Shown: positions 41,694 to 49,924 of the stretch, piece by piece
How positions within the stretch are numbered: position 1 is the stretch's first letter
Layout: every line of letters starts with the position of its first letter
NCBI GenBank assembly: GCA_021201355.1
Contig: JAJQFC010000142.1
Span: forward strand, 1-51,390
DNA length: 51,390 bases
Direction of reading: 5' to 3'
Source: Planctomycetaceae bacterium
GTDB taxonomy: Bacteria; Planctomycetota; SZUA-567
Notes under the pieces: generated by a model
What the model was told of the DNA's origin: nothing
What the model saw: the letters and a program-made list of their open reading frames with translations, nothing else
Databases searched by the model: none
Translations under genes and position numbers: made by a program

Positions 41694-42422
41694 ATGAAAT
41701 TATTTGATCCAACACCGGAGTACTTTGGCCACAAGATACGCGTCTTGATCGACGAACTGAACGACCGTGCGCCCTGGTTTGCTGTTGTTGATCTTTGCCA
41801 TGCCATAGGTATCAACGATAATGCGACGGTTGCAATCCGGAAGTTGGACGCCGCCGACGTTACCCTATATTCAATACAGGGGAATCGTGGGGGCCGCAAA
41901 ATTAACTTCGTGTCAGAGTCAGGCTTTTATGAATTGGTTCTTGGTTCCCGCAAGCCCGGCGCGGTCGCCTTCAAGCGTTGGGTATGCTCCACCGTCCTGC
42001 CGTCCATCCGCCGTCATGGCGAGTACGTCGCCTACGCCGACGACAGCGGCAACCCTATCGACGTCCCTGTCGAAATGGTCAGTCTCGCCCTTACGTTACC
42101 CTCCGGCACCATCACGGAGACCGCCCCGCGCATCCGCGTCGGGGAGTACTGCGAGGTGAAGGGGATGGACAGCCTCGGCCAGCAACAACGGGCGGCGCTT
42201 GGTAAGATCGCCCGCCGGTTACTCCTCACTCATGACCTTCCGATTCTCCATAAATGGCAATCGTTCCGCCGAAGAGACGACGAAAAAATCCGGAAAGGGA
42301 ACGTCGGTACCTACCCGGAGGCGATCCTTGACCTTGCTTACCAGGAATCCTTAAAGGTCGTCGCGATTGATAGTTACGCAGCACGAAAAACCGTTTACTT
42401 ATCGTTCACACAAAATGGATAA
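41694..42422 (+). CDS. BRO-N domain antirepressor-like protein
   Basis: 242 residues from ATG 41694 after GAAAGGAAA; a TTG at 41670 would add eight. The first 110 residues match the BRO-N/antirepressor pattern: WFAVVDLCHAIGINDNATVA, then VSESGFYELVLGSRKPGAVA and FKRWVCSTVLPSIRRHGEY. The C-terminal half is basic. Antirepressors of this type bind or displace a prophage repressor, so it may help trigger induction. It lies between the early cluster and the excision/integration genes. Confidence 0.88.
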   Translation: MKLFDPTPEYFGHKIRVLIDELNDRAPWFAVVDLCHAIGINDNATVAIRKLDAADVTLYSIQGNRGGRKINFVSESGFYELVLGSRKPGAVAFKRWVCSTVLPSIRRHGEYVAYADDSGNPIDVPVEMVSLALTLPSGTITETAPRIRVGEYCEVKGMDSLGQQQRAALGKIARRLLLTHDLPILHKWQSFRRRDDEKIRKGNVGTYPEAILDLAYQESLKVVAIDSYAARKTVYLSFTQNG

Positions 42423-42529
42423 ATCCTATATCTTTGTGGGTTCATTACTTAAAAATCCACTTGCAATTAAGGAGTAATACTGTACATTTGAGCGGGTATA
42501 ACCAAGACCGCATAGGAGACCGAGCACCG

Positions 42530-42772
42530 ATGACCGCGCGCGAAAATGATCTAACTACTGAATATCGTTTACTTAACAAAGATGAATTCGCGGGTCTCCT
42601 CGGGTGCACTATACGAACAGTGGATCGGATGATATCCGCTCAACAGGTACCGCCAAGTATTATCGTGAAAATCCCTACAGGCGTTAAAGGAAAGGCGAGG
42701 ACTCGGTTCATCTGCGGCCGGGCGGTCGCGTGGATCGAAAGCCTCGCCGGAAAGAGCATGGAGAACAACTGA
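42530..42772 (+). CDS. Excisionase/AlpA-like DNA-binding protein
   Basis: 80 residues from ATG 42530 after ATAGGAG. LLNKDEFAGLLGCTIRTVDR and a later ICGRAVAWIESLA match the winged-helix MerR/AlpA layout used by excisionases. Close to the integrase, it probably directs excision over integration or regulates int. The stop overlaps the next start (ATGA). Confidence 0.75.
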   Translation: MTARENDLTTEYRLLNKDEFAGLLGCTIRTVDRMISAQQVPPSIIVKIPTGVKGKARTRFICGRAVAWIESLAGKSMENN

Positions 42773-43233
42773 TGAAGAAGACCGACGAATGGTTGGACAC
42801 GTTCTTTGAAAACCAATTCCTGAAATTTGAAAGCCGCCTCGATAGTATCTACTCAATTGCGGAAAATTACGACAAAACGAGACAAATCGAGCCAAAGCTA
42901 CGCGCCATGCGTCGCTATATCGAAAGTCTCCTCGGTGAGCGTGACGACTGCTGCGACCTGCTGCCTGATGCGCTCCACAAGGCCCCCGCGTTCTGCCGCC
43001 GGGAATGCGCCGGGCAAGGTCCGGATTGCGGCGGATGTGACCACGGCGGCTACGGCCCCGACAATTACCGCACGTTCAGGTCGAACGTAGACGCTGTGGA
43101 TTACCAGAGCGACATCATCGAGCGGGAAATTGACACTCTCGTTCACATGGCCCCCTCGAAGGTCACCGTCGCACGTCTAAAGAAAATCCAGGACTACGTC
43201 ACGCAGATGATAAAAAGGGAGACCAGCGCATGA
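42772..43233 (+). CDS. Cysteine-rich hypothetical protein
   Basis: 153 residues. Helical flanks surround a cysteine cluster (CCDLL, then CRRECAGQGPDCGGCDHGG at about 80-100) that could bind zinc. The family and function are not known. Overlaps of four bases on both sides show that it is translated in series with the excisionase-like gene and the next gene. Confidence 0.7.
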   Translation: MKKTDEWLDTFFENQFLKFESRLDSIYSIAENYDKTRQIEPKLRAMRRYIESLLGERDDCCDLLPDALHKAPAFCRRECAGQGPDCGGCDHGGYGPDNYRTFRSNVDAVDYQSDIIEREIDTLVHMAPSKVTVARLKKIQDYVTQMIKRETSA

Positions 43234-43478
43234 ACAAGTATATAGTCGAGATCACCGCCGATATCCCATACCCGTGGCCGAGGTCGTATCGCGAGGAAGC
43301 CACCAACGAAGGCGCGGCCATCTCCCGGGCACTCCGCCAATACCGCGCGGACGTCCGTAATCGGACCGGCAGGGGGAAGCAGATCAAGTCCGCGTCGGTG
43401 AAGTTCAGGAACTGCGGCCGGGTCGTTCAGGAAGCCGAGGAGGCCATGACGGCCGGGGAGGAGGTGGCTAATGTCTAA
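43230..43478 (+). CDS. Small hypothetical protein before the integrase
   Basis: 82 residues, basic, with the pattern YREEATNEGAAISRALRQYR. It overlaps the preceding stop and the integrase start, so the four genes 42530-44568 form one compact operon. No family is recognised. Confidence 0.65.
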   Translation: MNKYIVEITADIPYPWPRSYREEATNEGAAISRALRQYRADVRNRTGRGKQIKSASVKFRNCGRVVQEAEEAMTAGEEVANV

Positions 43479-44568
43479 GGCAGCGAATACTCCGCGCGGC
43501 CTCTACAAACGCGGCGATGTCTGGTACTCCCGCATTGCCGGTCCCGACGGGCGGCTCATTCGGAAGCGCCTGTCCGCCGACAAGCAGACGGCGATCCTTA
43601 TGCTGAATGAGATGCGGAAGACAACCGAACTCCAGAAATTCGGCGTCCTCCCGAGGAATGTCCACAAGGAAATTAAGGACTGCGCCACCCTGAAAAACCT
43701 GTTCTTCGAACGGCTCAGAACCCGGGGCCGACGTAGCAAAACGATCATGATCTACGAGTTCGCTTGGAAGTACGTCATCGAGGACAATAACATCGTTTCC
43801 ATTGACCAGATCACCATGAGCAAGATTCAGGAACTCGTCAAGCGGCTGAAGGCGAAGGGAATGCGCGCGCAAAGCATCAACATATACGTCGGCGTGGTCA
43901 AGGCTGCGCTGGCCTGGGCGAGAGATTTCGAGTACATTAAGACGAACCCGCTGGCTCGCTGGGAAAAGCTGAGTAAAGATCCATCCCTCAAGCGCCGGGA
44001 TTTCACGCTGGACGAGGAGCGGCGTTTCCTGGCGGCGGAGACCAACCCGGAGTACCACCTGCTGTGGCTCTTGTACTTCCGCACCGGTCTTCGGGCCGAC
44101 GCCGGGCTGGCCGCCGAGTGGTCCTGGATTTTGTGGAATGAACAGGCGATGATGCTGCCGGAGGAGCATAATAAATCCCGGAAGGATCTCTGGATTCCCC
44201 TGGATTCCGAACTCTTCGAGGATCTAAAGGAACGGCACGCCTCGCTTCCTGAAGAGAAAAGGCAGGGACGAATCTTCCGGCCGATATCGCGCACCCCTCT
44301 TCGCAAACGGTTCAAGAGCGTCTGCGAGGCGGCGGGTATTGACAGCGAGGGGCTTTGCCTGCATTCTATCAGACACACCTATGCGACGGCCTCGTATGAA
44401 GCGTCGGGCAATAATGTAAAGGTGGTTCAGGAACTTTTAGGCCACGCCCACGGCTCGACGTCGATGCTGTACATCCACGCGACCAATCAGCAGAAGCGTG
44501 AGGCAGTGGAGCAGAACGCCCTCCGCCGACTCAGGAACGCAGGCGAAGAACTTCGTATCGCGGAGTAA
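43471..44568 (+). CDS. int: Tyrosine-type site-specific integrase
   Basis: 365 residues. It integrates and excises the phage. The catalytic set is complete: Arg208 (TGLRADAG), Lys235 (NKSRKDLW), His298-x-x-Arg301 (HSIRH), His325 (LLGHAH) and the nucleophile Tyr334 (SMLYIH). The N-terminal part is an arm-binding domain (RGLYKRGDVWYSRI) with a core-binding helical domain at about 75-165. The stop lies 27 bases from the candidate attachment core. In the circular phage it is upstream of the RNA polymerase gene, as in other integrase-bearing T7-like phages. Confidence 0.96.
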   Translation: MSKAANTPRGLYKRGDVWYSRIAGPDGRLIRKRLSADKQTAILMLNEMRKTTELQKFGVLPRNVHKEIKDCATLKNLFFERLRTRGRRSKTIMIYEFAWKYVIEDNNIVSIDQITMSKIQELVKRLKAKGMRAQSINIYVGVVKAALAWARDFEYIKTNPLARWEKLSKDPSLKRRDFTLDEERRFLAAETNPEYHLLWLLYFRTGLRADAGLAAEWSWILWNEQAMMLPEEHNKSRKDLWIPLDSELFEDLKERHASLPEEKRQGRIFRPISRTPLRKRFKSVCEAAGIDSEGLCLHSIRHTYATASYEASGNNVKVVQELLGHAHGSTSMLYIHATNQQKREAVEQNALRRLRNAGEELRIAE

Positions 44569-44585
44569 CGAGGGAAAAGAGAGTA

Positions 44586-44602
44586 CTTAATTTTTATTAA
44601 GG
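44586..44602. other. Candidate right attachment site (attR core with dyad)
   Basis: CTTAAT-TTTT-ATTAAG, with ATTAAGG at 44596-44602 shared with 1419-1425. It is 18 bases after the integrase stop, a normal attP distance. Confidence 0.35.
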
Positions 44603-44604
44603 AT

Positions 44605-44637
44605 GCAGGCGGGTATTTCGAAGGGAGGCCCGCCTGC
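44605..44637 (+). terminator. GC-rich hairpin after the integrase
   Basis: GCAGGCGGG (44605-44613) pairs perfectly with CCCGCCTGC (44629-44637) over 15 bases. Only a weak T run follows (CAAAGTTT), so termination is possible but not certain. Confidence 0.55.
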
Positions 44638-44692
44638 CAAAGTTTGAGAAGAGGACGCTACTGACACATCGGTTGCCATCCTGTTTGTAACT

Positions 44693-44783
44693 CTTGGTGC
44701 CTGAAGGGGACGTCATAATTTACAAAAAAGGTTTTCCCCCGAACCCCTTTTCCAAAAAATCCTTCTCCTCCCAGGCACCCAAG
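44693..44783. other. Intergenic inverted repeat upstream of the XylR-type gene
   Basis: CTTGGTGCCTG (44693-44703) pairs with CAGGCACCCAAG (44772-44783) with one bulge, enclosing AAAAAAGGTTTTCCCCCG. It looks like a host terminator structure. The remainder of 44638-44979 has no gene; a second AAAAAAGG/CCTCCCCC-type sequence is at about 44885-44906. Confidence 0.5.
44724..44741. repeat. Right arm of an 18-bp inverted repeat (mate at 1398-1415)
   Basis: AAAAAAGGTTTTCCCCCG, exact reverse complement of 1398-1415. See the left arm for interpretation. Confidence 0.55.
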
Positions 44784-44979
44784 ACTCGTTACATTCTCCA
44801 ACCTCCGGTATACTGAAACGGTTGTTGAGCGCTTACGAGAAAGCTTTTTTTAGAGGAGGGGGGTGCTAAGAACGAGTCTTTTTGTAAAAAAGGCTCCTCC
44901 CCCGATTGGCTACGACAGATTGTCGGCCGATTCTTACTCCGTCTTCGAAACGCCTTTTCACCTCACTCAGGAGAAGGCT

Positions 44980-46116
44980 ATGCGGGTGGCGTTGTATTTG
45001 AATATGGCTCAGGTGCATCATCAGGGAATTGCCCAGGGAATTATCGAGCATTTTCAGGGGCGGGATAATTGGGAGTTGTTTGGGGCGTATTGGCCGATGA
45101 GTGAGGTTGGCGATTTGGAGTATTGGCAGGGGGACGGGATTATCGCCGCTGTCGAATCGGAGACCGAGGGGTTTATGCTGGTCGCTTCCGGGCTGCCGGT
45201 GGTGGACGTATCCGGCGGCTGGCGGCATCCGGAGGCGTCGCTCGTTTCCAACGATAATGTCGATATCGGCGCGATGGCCGGGGACTATTTTTTGGGTAAC
45301 GGTTTTTTGCATTTCGCCTGCTGCCACGCCGACGGGTCGGGGTGGTCGGCGGACCGGCTGCGGGGATTCAGCCGGGCGACGGAGGCGAAGAAGCTGGGGG
45401 AACTGAGTGTCTTTTCGCGGCCGATGTCCTGGTGGCACAGTCCGGAATTCTCCCGTGAGCTGGCAGACTTTCTGGCTGCGCAGAGGCGTCCTCTGGCGCT
45501 TTTCGCGGCCAACGACATTATCGGGTTGAACGTGGTCGGGTCGTGCCGATTGGCGGGATTGAGGGTACCGGAGGACGTGGCGATTGTCGGGGTCGACAAC
45601 GAAGAACTCCTGTGCAATCTTTCACGGCCGGCCCTGTCTAGTATTGCATTTGACCGCCACGAAATCGGCCGGCGGGCGGCGCGTTGTTTGGAGGAATTGA
45701 TTGCGTCGGGAAACGGCAAACCGAAAACGATACGAATCCCTCCCGTGCGGTTGGTTGAACGGGCATCCTCGGCCATTGTTCCGGTGGCTGACCCGCTGAT
45801 CATTCAGGCCTTGTCCCTCATTCGTCGCGAAGCGGTAAAAGGCTTGACGGCGAGCGACGTGGTACAGGCGCTGTACACGTCCAGACGCAACCTGGAGCGC
45901 CGTTTTTCCCGGGCGATGGGCTGCTCCATCCTTGCCAAAATCCACAAAACCCGCATCGAATACGCGAAAACGCTTCTACGGGAAGGCGATTTACCCATTG
46001 TCAAAATCGCCGTCCAGTCCGGCTTTGCCTCGGTCAACCGCTTTACTGCCGCTTTTTCGAAATATGTCGGCATGCCGCCACGAGATTATCCGAAACGTTC
46101 TGCCGCACGGCCTTGA
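44980..46116 (+). CDS. XylR-type transcriptional regulator (sugar-binding domain plus AraC HTH)
   Basis: 378 residues from ATG 44980 after AGGAG; a longer TTG-started frame lacks family character. Residues about 1-265 form a LacI/periplasmic-binding fold that senses a sugar (ALYLNMAQVHHQGIAQGII at the start, ALFAANDIIGLNVV, VPEDVAIVGVDNEELLCNLS). The C-terminal 100 residues are a double helix-turn-helix of AraC type (PIVKIAVQSGFASVNRFTAA, FSKYVGMPPRDY). No N-terminal LacI HTH is present, as in E. coli XylR. It probably controls carbohydrate genes, perhaps including the oxidoreductases on the other side of the prophage. Confidence 0.92.
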   Translation: MRVALYLNMAQVHHQGIAQGIIEHFQGRDNWELFGAYWPMSEVGDLEYWQGDGIIAAVESETEGFMLVASGLPVVDVSGGWRHPEASLVSNDNVDIGAMAGDYFLGNGFLHFACCHADGSGWSADRLRGFSRATEAKKLGELSVFSRPMSWWHSPEFSRELADFLAAQRRPLALFAANDIIGLNVVGSCRLAGLRVPEDVAIVGVDNEELLCNLSRPALSSIAFDRHEIGRRAARCLEELIASGNGKPKTIRIPPVRLVERASSAIVPVADPLIIQALSLIRREAVKGLTASDVVQALYTSRRNLERRFSRAMGCSILAKIHKTRIEYAKTLLREGDLPIVKIAVQSGFASVNRFTAAFSKYVGMPPRDYPKRSAARP

Positions 46117-46196
46117 ATCCTTGACAAATTCATCGCTGGCTCTCAATGAGTGGTGGTTATTATTGAAGAATGCAGACGGTTAAACGCAGGATAAAA

Positions 46197-46236
46197 AGGA
46201 GGGAAGGTAGGCCGGGCCTAACCCTCCCTTTTTTAT
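46197..46236. terminator. Bidirectional intrinsic terminator between convergent genes
   Basis: AAGGAGGGAAGGTAGGCC pairs imperfectly with GGCCTAACCCTCCCTT and is followed by TTTTTT. On the other strand a T run also follows. It separates the regulator from the convergent chemotaxis gene. Confidence 0.75.
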
Positions 46237-46271
46237 GCCACATGAGCGATTTTACTGCTTTCATGCCCTCC

Positions 46272-48215
46272 TCACCAATCCTCCTGCATCGGCAGCGTGA
46301 AAACGTTCCGGTTCGGCGCTTTTTCCAGTGTCATGTCGGGGGCGGTCTGGACGTCGCCGATGCCGCCGCCAGAGACGCGCATGACGTCGTTCGCCGCCTT
46401 GCCGTCCACCAGGGCGATGAGGTCGTCCACCATGTCTTTAAGTTGATCGGCCTGGGCCGACAATTCTTCCGCCGCCGAGGCGGATTGTTCGGCCGAGGCT
46501 GCGTTCGATTGGGTGACCTTGTCCATCTGCGCCACCGCCGTGTTGACCTGATCGACGCCGGAGGCCTGTTCACTGGTGGCGGCGGAGATTTCAGACAGGA
46601 GATGGCCGACGTTCCGCGTCGCTTCCTCGATATTGGTGAAATCTTCTGACAAGCGCTGGATATTCTCGGAACCGGTCCGCACCCGTTCAACCGTGCCGTG
46701 GATGAGGTCGGACGTGTCCTTGGCGGCCTGGGCCGACCGCATGGCGAGGTTCCGCACCTCGTCCGCCACCACGGCGAACCCTTTTCCGGCCTCGCCGGCG
46801 CGGGCGGCTTCGACGGCGGCGTTCAGGGCGAGGAGGTTTGTCTGGAAAGCGATTTCCTCGATTGTCTTGATAATGTCACCAATCTTCTCGGCCGACTCGT
46901 TAATCTCTTCCATGGCGACGGTGACGTTCCTGACCGTCTCTGTGCCGGTGGTGACGAGCTTCAGGGTCGAGTCCATGGTCTGGCTCGTTTTCGAACTGTT
47001 GTCCGCGTTCTGCCTGGTCATGGACGCCATTTGTTCAAGGGCGGACGAGGTCTGTTCCAGGGACGCCGCCTGCTGGGTGGCGCCTTCCGCCAACACCTGG
47101 GAGGAACCGGAAATCTGGCCGCTCGCGTTGAAGACCCGGCCGGAACTGTGACCGAGGTTTTCGATTATCCGTCCCAACTTGGTGACGACGTTCGAAATGA
47201 CCCGCCAGGACAGAATCGACATGACCAGGATGCCGATGGCGCTGACGGACAGCATGAGAACGAGGGAGCGGCGTTCGATGCTGGCGGTAAGGGTCCGGGC
47301 GTTTGCCTGGCTTTCCGTAATCTTGTCAAGGAATTCGCCGGTGACGTTCTGCATGGTGATGCGGGCCTGACGGGTCGGGCCGACCATCTGGATGGTGGCG
47401 AGGCCGTTACTGTTCCGGTCGACCAGGGTGAAAATTTCCTGAATAATGGCCTTTCCTTTTTCCTCAAGCTTTTCCGTATACAGCCGCCGCGCCATCAGGC
47501 CGCCGCGTTCCGGCGGGACCGTGGCGATTACTTCCTGAAGAATGCCGTCCACCGATCCCACCACCTTCTGGATGTCCTCCTTGTTCCGGGCGGCAACCCG
47601 TGGGTCGAGTTCGTGCATGTACTTGACGAGGATGAGGCGGAAGCGCATGAGTTCGGTGCGGGCGTCGGCGGCGCGTTTTCCAAGCATTTTCACCTCTTCA
47701 CTCTCGTCGTCCAGAAGGACGTCCGAGAGGGCTATCAGGTCTTCGTCGACGCCGTTCCAGAAATCGACGCTCTCCTCGTTCAAGCGGGCCGCCCGGTTGT
47801 TGGTGTTCTCGAGGGCGAGATCGCCGACCCGATGCGACTCGACGACAAACTTCTCCCAAAGCGAACCCAACTGGGCGGTTGTCTGGCGCATGGCTGGTTC
47901 GGCGTCGGCCGGTATGTTCTCTTCGTACACCTGAAGATACAAGGCGACGTTATCCTCCGTCTCCTTGAACCGATCACGTATCAGGGCGGCCATGGTCTCT
48001 TCGTCGGTGGCGGAGTTGATTTCCCTCGTTATGATGGTCCGGTCGAGAATGGCCTTGTCGATATTGTTGAGGGCGGCGCTCCGGTTCCCCAGGGCGACCA
48101 TCTCCTCCACCAGGTTGGAGAGGGTGTTGATGCTGCTCAGGGCCAGACCCATAATGACGACGGCCAGGAGAATGAGCAGGGCAACCACCCCGTAAATTTT
48201 CTTGGATATGGACAT
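46272..48215 (-). CDS. Methyl-accepting chemotaxis protein
   Basis: 647 residues from ATG 48215 (GAAAGGGG upstream); a 56-residue extension of the frame is not protein-like. It is an inner-membrane receptor that controls CheA. Membrane segment 1 is at about 8-30 ([20 protein letters not shown]). A periplasmic helical sensor domain of about 280 residues follows, then membrane segment 2 at about 314-333 ([17 protein letters not shown]). The cytoplasmic part has the signalling tip [20 protein letters not shown] and [20 protein letters not shown]. No CheR-binding pentapeptide is evident at the C-terminus (MQEDW). The ligand is unknown. Confidence 0.95.
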   Translation of the reverse strand: MSISKKIYGVVALLILLAVVIMGLALSSINTLSNLVEEMVALGNRSAALNNIDKAILDRTIITREINSATDEETMAALIRDRFKETEDNVALYLQVYEENIPADAEPAMRQTTAQLGSLWEKFVVESHRVGDLALENTNNRAARLNEESVDFWNGVDEDLIALSDVLLDDESEEVKMLGKRAADARTELMRFRLILVKYMHELDPRVAARNKEDIQKVVGSVDGILQEVIATVPPERGGLMARRLYTEKLEEKGKAIIQEIFTLVDRNSNGLATIQMVGPTRQARITMQNVTGEFLDKITESQANARTLTASIERRSLVLMLSVSAIGILVMSILSWRVISNVVTKLGRIIENLGHSSGRVFNASGQISGSSQVLAEGATQQAASLEQTSSALEQMASMTRQNADNSSKTSQTMDSTLKLVTTGTETVRNVTVAMEEINESAEKIGDIIKTIEEIAFQTNLLALNAAVEAARAGEAGKGFAVVADEVRNLAMRSAQAAKDTSDLIHGTVERVRTGSENIQRLSEDFTNIEEATRNVGHLLSEISAATSEQASGVDQVNTAVAQMDKVTQSNAASAEQSASAAEELSAQADQLKDMVDDLIALVDGKAANDVMRVSGGGIGDVQTAPDMTLEKAPNRNVFTLPMQEDW

Positions 48216-48726
48216 GATCGTCCCCTTTCTGGCAGCGAGTGCCGGAAGTTGTGCCGCCGCGCTGCATTCGGCCAGAACGATTGGAACAAAATAGTATGGA
48301 AAACAAACCGGCCGGACGGTTTCTGTCTCTTCTAGTATTGTATCCTCTATTTTCTTCGGCGCTTCGTTAGGTTTTGGCAACATACCAAGGGTCGCGAGGC
48401 ATTGCCTATGCGGTGTGGCATTTATTATGTTTGGAAAAGGGTATCCGCCATGGTGAGGAAAGATCCATGCCCGAACGTCGGTTCAGGAGACGCCTAACGG
48501 CCCATCGTTCGGCGGGGCCTGCCCTTGGGAATCAGCGGGCGAATCGGCGGGCGATACGGTTAATTCGATTAAAAAATGGCCGAAGAAAATGCCGGAGCAG
48601 CGGCGGAGAAAATACCGTAAAAAAAACGTGAAAAATTAATCGGTTATCGCGTCGGAGCCGTTCCGCATCGTGCCACGGAGCGAAGTTCACCACCCTCCCG
48701 CGGTCGGGTAAAAGGGTCACAGATGT
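48216..48726. other. Intergenic region without a recognisable gene
   Basis: The region holds the upstream part of the chemotaxis gene and the 3' side of the flagellar genes. Short open frames on both strands are arginine-rich and lack ribosome binding sites, so no gene is called. Confidence 0.5.
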
Positions 48727-48757
48727 AAAAAAACTCCCCGCCATTGCGAGCGGGGAG
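48727..48757 (-). terminator. Intrinsic terminator of the flagellar operon
   Basis: On the minus strand CTCCCCGC and GCGGGGAG form a perfect 8-bp stem with an eight-base loop, followed by TTTTTTT. It lies downstream of flgN. Confidence 0.85.
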
Positions 48758-48789
48758 CGCACTGTTTTTAGTGATGGAAGGCCGACCGC

Positions 48790-49308
48790 TTAGACGCTCC
48801 GGTCGATAATACTGGGACCGCCGCCGGCGCGTTTCCCTTGTTTGTTATAAATGGCATCTTTTTGAATCGCGTCGTTCAGGCTCTTCATAAACAATTCGAC
48901 ATGCTCGATGCTGGCCTTAAGAAGTTCCGCATTGTGGCGGGTTTTCAATTGGCACGATTCAAGCAGGTCCTTCAATTGGTTCCGGACGGCCATAAGGCGG
49001 GACTTTTCCGGTTCCTCGAGATGCTCGATAACGTCGACGATCTTGACGACGTCGTCGCCAAGGCCGAGGCCCTTTTTTACCAGGGGCATGACGGCCAGGC
49101 GTTTCTTTTCTTCCTCTTCAATACGGCCGATGAGTTTTTTCTCTTCAGCCACCGTGTTTTCGAGAAGGGCGATATCGCCCTTGATAATGCTGTCCTTTTT
49201 GGCGTCGGCGACGACGAGCATTTCCTTGTGGACTTCGATCTGGCGTTCGAGAATGCCCTCGAGCATGCCGACGGCGCGCTTCAGGGCCGCTTTCGCTTCG
49301 TTGTCCAT
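48790..49308 (-). CDS. flgN: FlgN-type flagellar export chaperone
   Basis: 172 residues, all helical and charged, with the FlgN pattern: KRAVGMLEGILERQIEVHKE near the start, then DIALLENTVAEEKKLIGRIE. FlgN escorts the hook-filament junction proteins FlgK and FlgL to the flagellar export machine. It follows flgJ by 42 bases in the same direction. GAAAGGT precedes the ATG. flgK and flgL, often next, are not downstream here; a terminator follows instead. Confidence 0.82.
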   Translation of the reverse strand: MDNEAKAALKRAVGMLEGILERQIEVHKEMLVVADAKKDSIIKGDIALLENTVAEEKKLIGRIEEEEKKRLAVMPLVKKGLGLGDDVVKIVDVIEHLEEPEKSRLMAVRNQLKDLLESCQLKTRHNAELLKASIEHVELFMKSLNDAIQKDAIYNKQGKRAGGGPSIIDRSV

Positions 49309-49350
49309 GATCGTCCACCTTTCGTAAAATGTACCGGTTCGCCCGGTCGG

Positions 49351-49824
49351 TCACGCGTCGAGGCCGGCGACTTCGCCGACGACCGGCGTCGGTTCGACGG
49401 GTTGCCCGGCGTTCCCGTTAGTACTGTCCCCGGCGGCCGAACCCGCCTCCGAAGACCGCACCCGGTAGCTGGCCATCATCGACTCGTAGATGAGGTCGGT
49501 CAGGCCGTAGCCGCTTCCCTGCGCCAGCGTTTTCGACTGCTCGGTGTCGAGCATTTCCTGGAAGAATTTTTCGCCGTTGTCGCCGTGCATCGCCTCGTTC
49601 TCATTGACCGTGGCCCGCATCGACTTCATTACCTGGTTCATGAAGACGGAGACGAAATCCTGGGCGACGCCCCGGACCTTTCTCTCCAGTTCGTCCTCGT
49701 CCGATACGGTCTGGCCGAGCTTAAGGGCTTCCGCCCGTTCACTGGCGCGGTTTTCCCGGCTCTGCTGGAAGGCGGACATCCCGCCGACTTTCGGACCCAT
49801 GCCGATTGCCTCAAGTGCGTTCAT
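49351..49824 (-). CDS. flgJ: Flagellar rod-binding protein (FlgJ N-terminal domain only)
   Basis: 157 residues. FVSVFMNQVMKSMRATVNEN and EKFFQEMLDTEQSKTLAQGS match the rod-capping domain of FlgJ. The peptidoglycan-hydrolase domain found in enterobacterial FlgJ is absent, as in many other bacteria, so wall opening must be done by a separate enzyme. AGGAGGA precedes the ATG. It lies between flgI and flgN. Confidence 0.88.
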   Translation of the reverse strand: MNALEAIGMGPKVGGMSAFQQSRENRASERAEALKLGQTVSDEDELERKVRGVAQDFVSVFMNQVMKSMRATVNENEAMHGDNGEKFFQEMLDTEQSKTLAQGSGYGLTDLIYESMMASYRVRSSEAGSAAGDSTNGNAGQPVEPTPVVGEVAGLDA

Positions 49825-49924
49825 TATACCTTCCTCCTGCGTTCAGTTGCTACGGGAAAACCATCGCGGCTATTCGTTTTCCCGTGACAAAGGTGTGACT
49901 CAAACCGTACCTGCCGCCCGTCAC

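Larger units (their letters stand above)
1419..44602 (+). mobile_element. Integrated temperate T7-like podovirus prophage
   Basis: A contiguous block with the order RNA polymerase, SSB, endonuclease I, lysozyme, primase-helicase, DNA polymerase, exonuclease, portal, scaffold, capsid, tail tubes A and B, internal virion proteins, tail fibres, terminase matches the T7 genome. The early region and the tyrosine integrase lie to the right of terminase, as expected for a circularised T7-like genome opened at an attP between int and the RNA polymerase gene. Host genes flank both sides. The exact ends are inferred from a 7-bp shared ATTAAGG; they could lie anywhere in 1368-1622 and 44569-44860. No structural or replication gene of the T7 core is obviously missing. 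Confidence 0.85.

Noticed and set aside
46698-48335. 545-codon plus-strand open frame opposite the chemotaxis receptor
   Set aside because: The minus strand encodes a textbook receptor with the signalling tip; the plus frame is a His/Gly/Asp-rich shadow.
48374-48631. 85-codon plus-strand open frame between the receptor and flgN
   Set aside because: It is arginine-rich and without a family, and has no supporting ribosome binding site or neighbour.
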